From Bradyrhizobium stylosanthis (GTDB lineage Bacteria > Pseudomonadota > Alphaproteobacteria > Rhizobiales > Xanthobacteraceae), in contig NZ_LVEM01000002.1 of assembly GCF_001641335.1 (NCBI RefSeq), positions 1,622,124 through 1,686,123 on the forward strand: a DNA stretch of 64,000 nt, written 5' to 3'. The position numbers and the translations under genes are program-made. Shown here piece by piece: positions 63,662 to 64,000 of this stretch. The notes below the pieces were generated by a model that saw only the letters and a program-made list of their open reading frames with translations, did no database searches and was not told the origin of the DNA. Within the stretch, counting starts at the first letter, position 1; each line of letters starts with the position of its first letter.

Positions 63662-64000
63662 TCACGACACGACTGGCAGGGCAAATTGAAAGGTCGCGCC
63701 CGGCCCTTGCTTGCGGACGATTGAGAGGCGCCCTCCGTGAGCTTCTACGATTGAACGACAAATCGACAAACCCATTCCAAGGCCGGTCGACTTGGTGGTG
63801 AAAAACGGATCTAAGATGCGAATCCTATCATCCTCAGCGATGCCGACGCCGCAATCAGTCACCGAGAGCTGCACACGTCCCTTACTGTCCATGGATGATT
63901 CTATCACCAGCTCGCGGGCCCGGTCGTCAACTTCTTGCATCGCCTCGATCCCGTTCATCACCAGATTGATGATGACCTGTTGCAGCTGAACCCGGTCACC
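63662..64000 (-). CDS. Histidine kinase, C-terminal ATPase domain (5' end outside window)
   Basis: The last 112 residues of a sensor kinase of the NodV/FixL type; the rest lies beyond the right edge. N box QQVIINLVMNGIEAM, G1 box DCGVGIAEDD, F box LDPFFTTKSTG, G2 box LGMGLSICRSIVEAHGG and a C-terminus GPGATFQFALPVVS. The gene runs leftwards into the window. It could be the partner of the NodW-like regulator at 12.9-13.6 kb, but that is 50 kb away and no direct evidence links them. Confidence 0.9.
   Translation of the reverse strand, partial: GDRVQLQQVIINLVMNGIEAMQEVDDRARELVIESSMDSKGRVQLSVTDCGVGIAEDDRIRILDPFFTTKSTGLGMGLSICRSIVEAHGGRLSIVRKQGPGATFQFALPVVS

Overview
The window looks like part of the symbiosis island of a Bradyrhizobium (or very close relative). 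The grounds are a rhizobial Rhc type III secretion system (T3SS) with a split secretin (RhcC1/RhcC2), its activator TtsI behind a nod box, four tts-box-like promoters, Nop proteins (NopX, NopA, NopC, NolB, NopP), a symbiotic-type rpoN, a groESL operon, NodW/FixJ/FixK-type regulators and a Bradyrhizobium-type intergenic repeat. All identifications come from reading the sequence and recalled family features; no database search was run.

Layout. 0-4.3 kb: decayed genes (HEPN-like, a possible RelA/SpoT-like start, NdpA-like, a beta-rich surface protein) and one small exported protein. 4.8-9.1 kb: intact rpoN, a REP-like repeat, then groEL and groES on the minus strand behind a CIRCE operator. 9.1-15.4 kb: mostly non-coding, with a broken cytochrome P450 and a pair of response regulators (NodW-like plus a receiver-only protein). 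15.5-22 kb: an intact MATE transporter, then relics (ArdC, a small membrane protein, an FkbM methyltransferase behind a NifA/sigma-54-type promoter). 22.7-45.1 kb: the T3SS block. This holds nopP alone behind a tts box; the minus-strand operon nopC-nopA-sctD-(178 aa)-(TPR)-rhcV; nopX; rhcC1; the plus-strand operon nolB-rhcJ-nolU-nolV-rhcN-(rhcO-like)-rhcQ-rhcR-rhcS-rhcT-rhcU; and the minus-strand operon ttsI-rhcC2-lipoprotein. 45-55 kb: accessory DNA with a second ArdC relic, a ribbon-helix-helix protein, an intact PHP-SMC ATPase (TrlF-like, possible defence) and several frameshifted genes (DUF3768, RuvC-like, XRE, an ATPase). 55.5-58.8 kb: a hypothetical protein and a compact three-gene operon (a DIRPLF-type small protein, an exported CxxCH protein, a trypsin-like peptidase). 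58.9-64 kb: an IS3 remnant, small proteins, a broken HU, a cold-shock protein, a broken FixK-like regulator and the C-terminal end of a histidine kinase that runs off the window.

How it fits together. Flavonoid-activated NodD is expected to act at the nod box upstream of ttsI. TtsI carries Glu51 where receivers usually have the phosphorylated Asp, and is expected to activate the tts boxes upstream of nopC, nopX, nolB and nopP. This would switch on the export machine, its translocon and pilus parts, and an effector together. RpoN would serve NifA-type promoters such as the one seen at 21.1 kb, whose downstream gene is now broken. Outside the T3SS, chaperonin and transporter genes, most genes carry frameshifts or stops, as is usual for a rhizobial island that accumulates and loses cargo.
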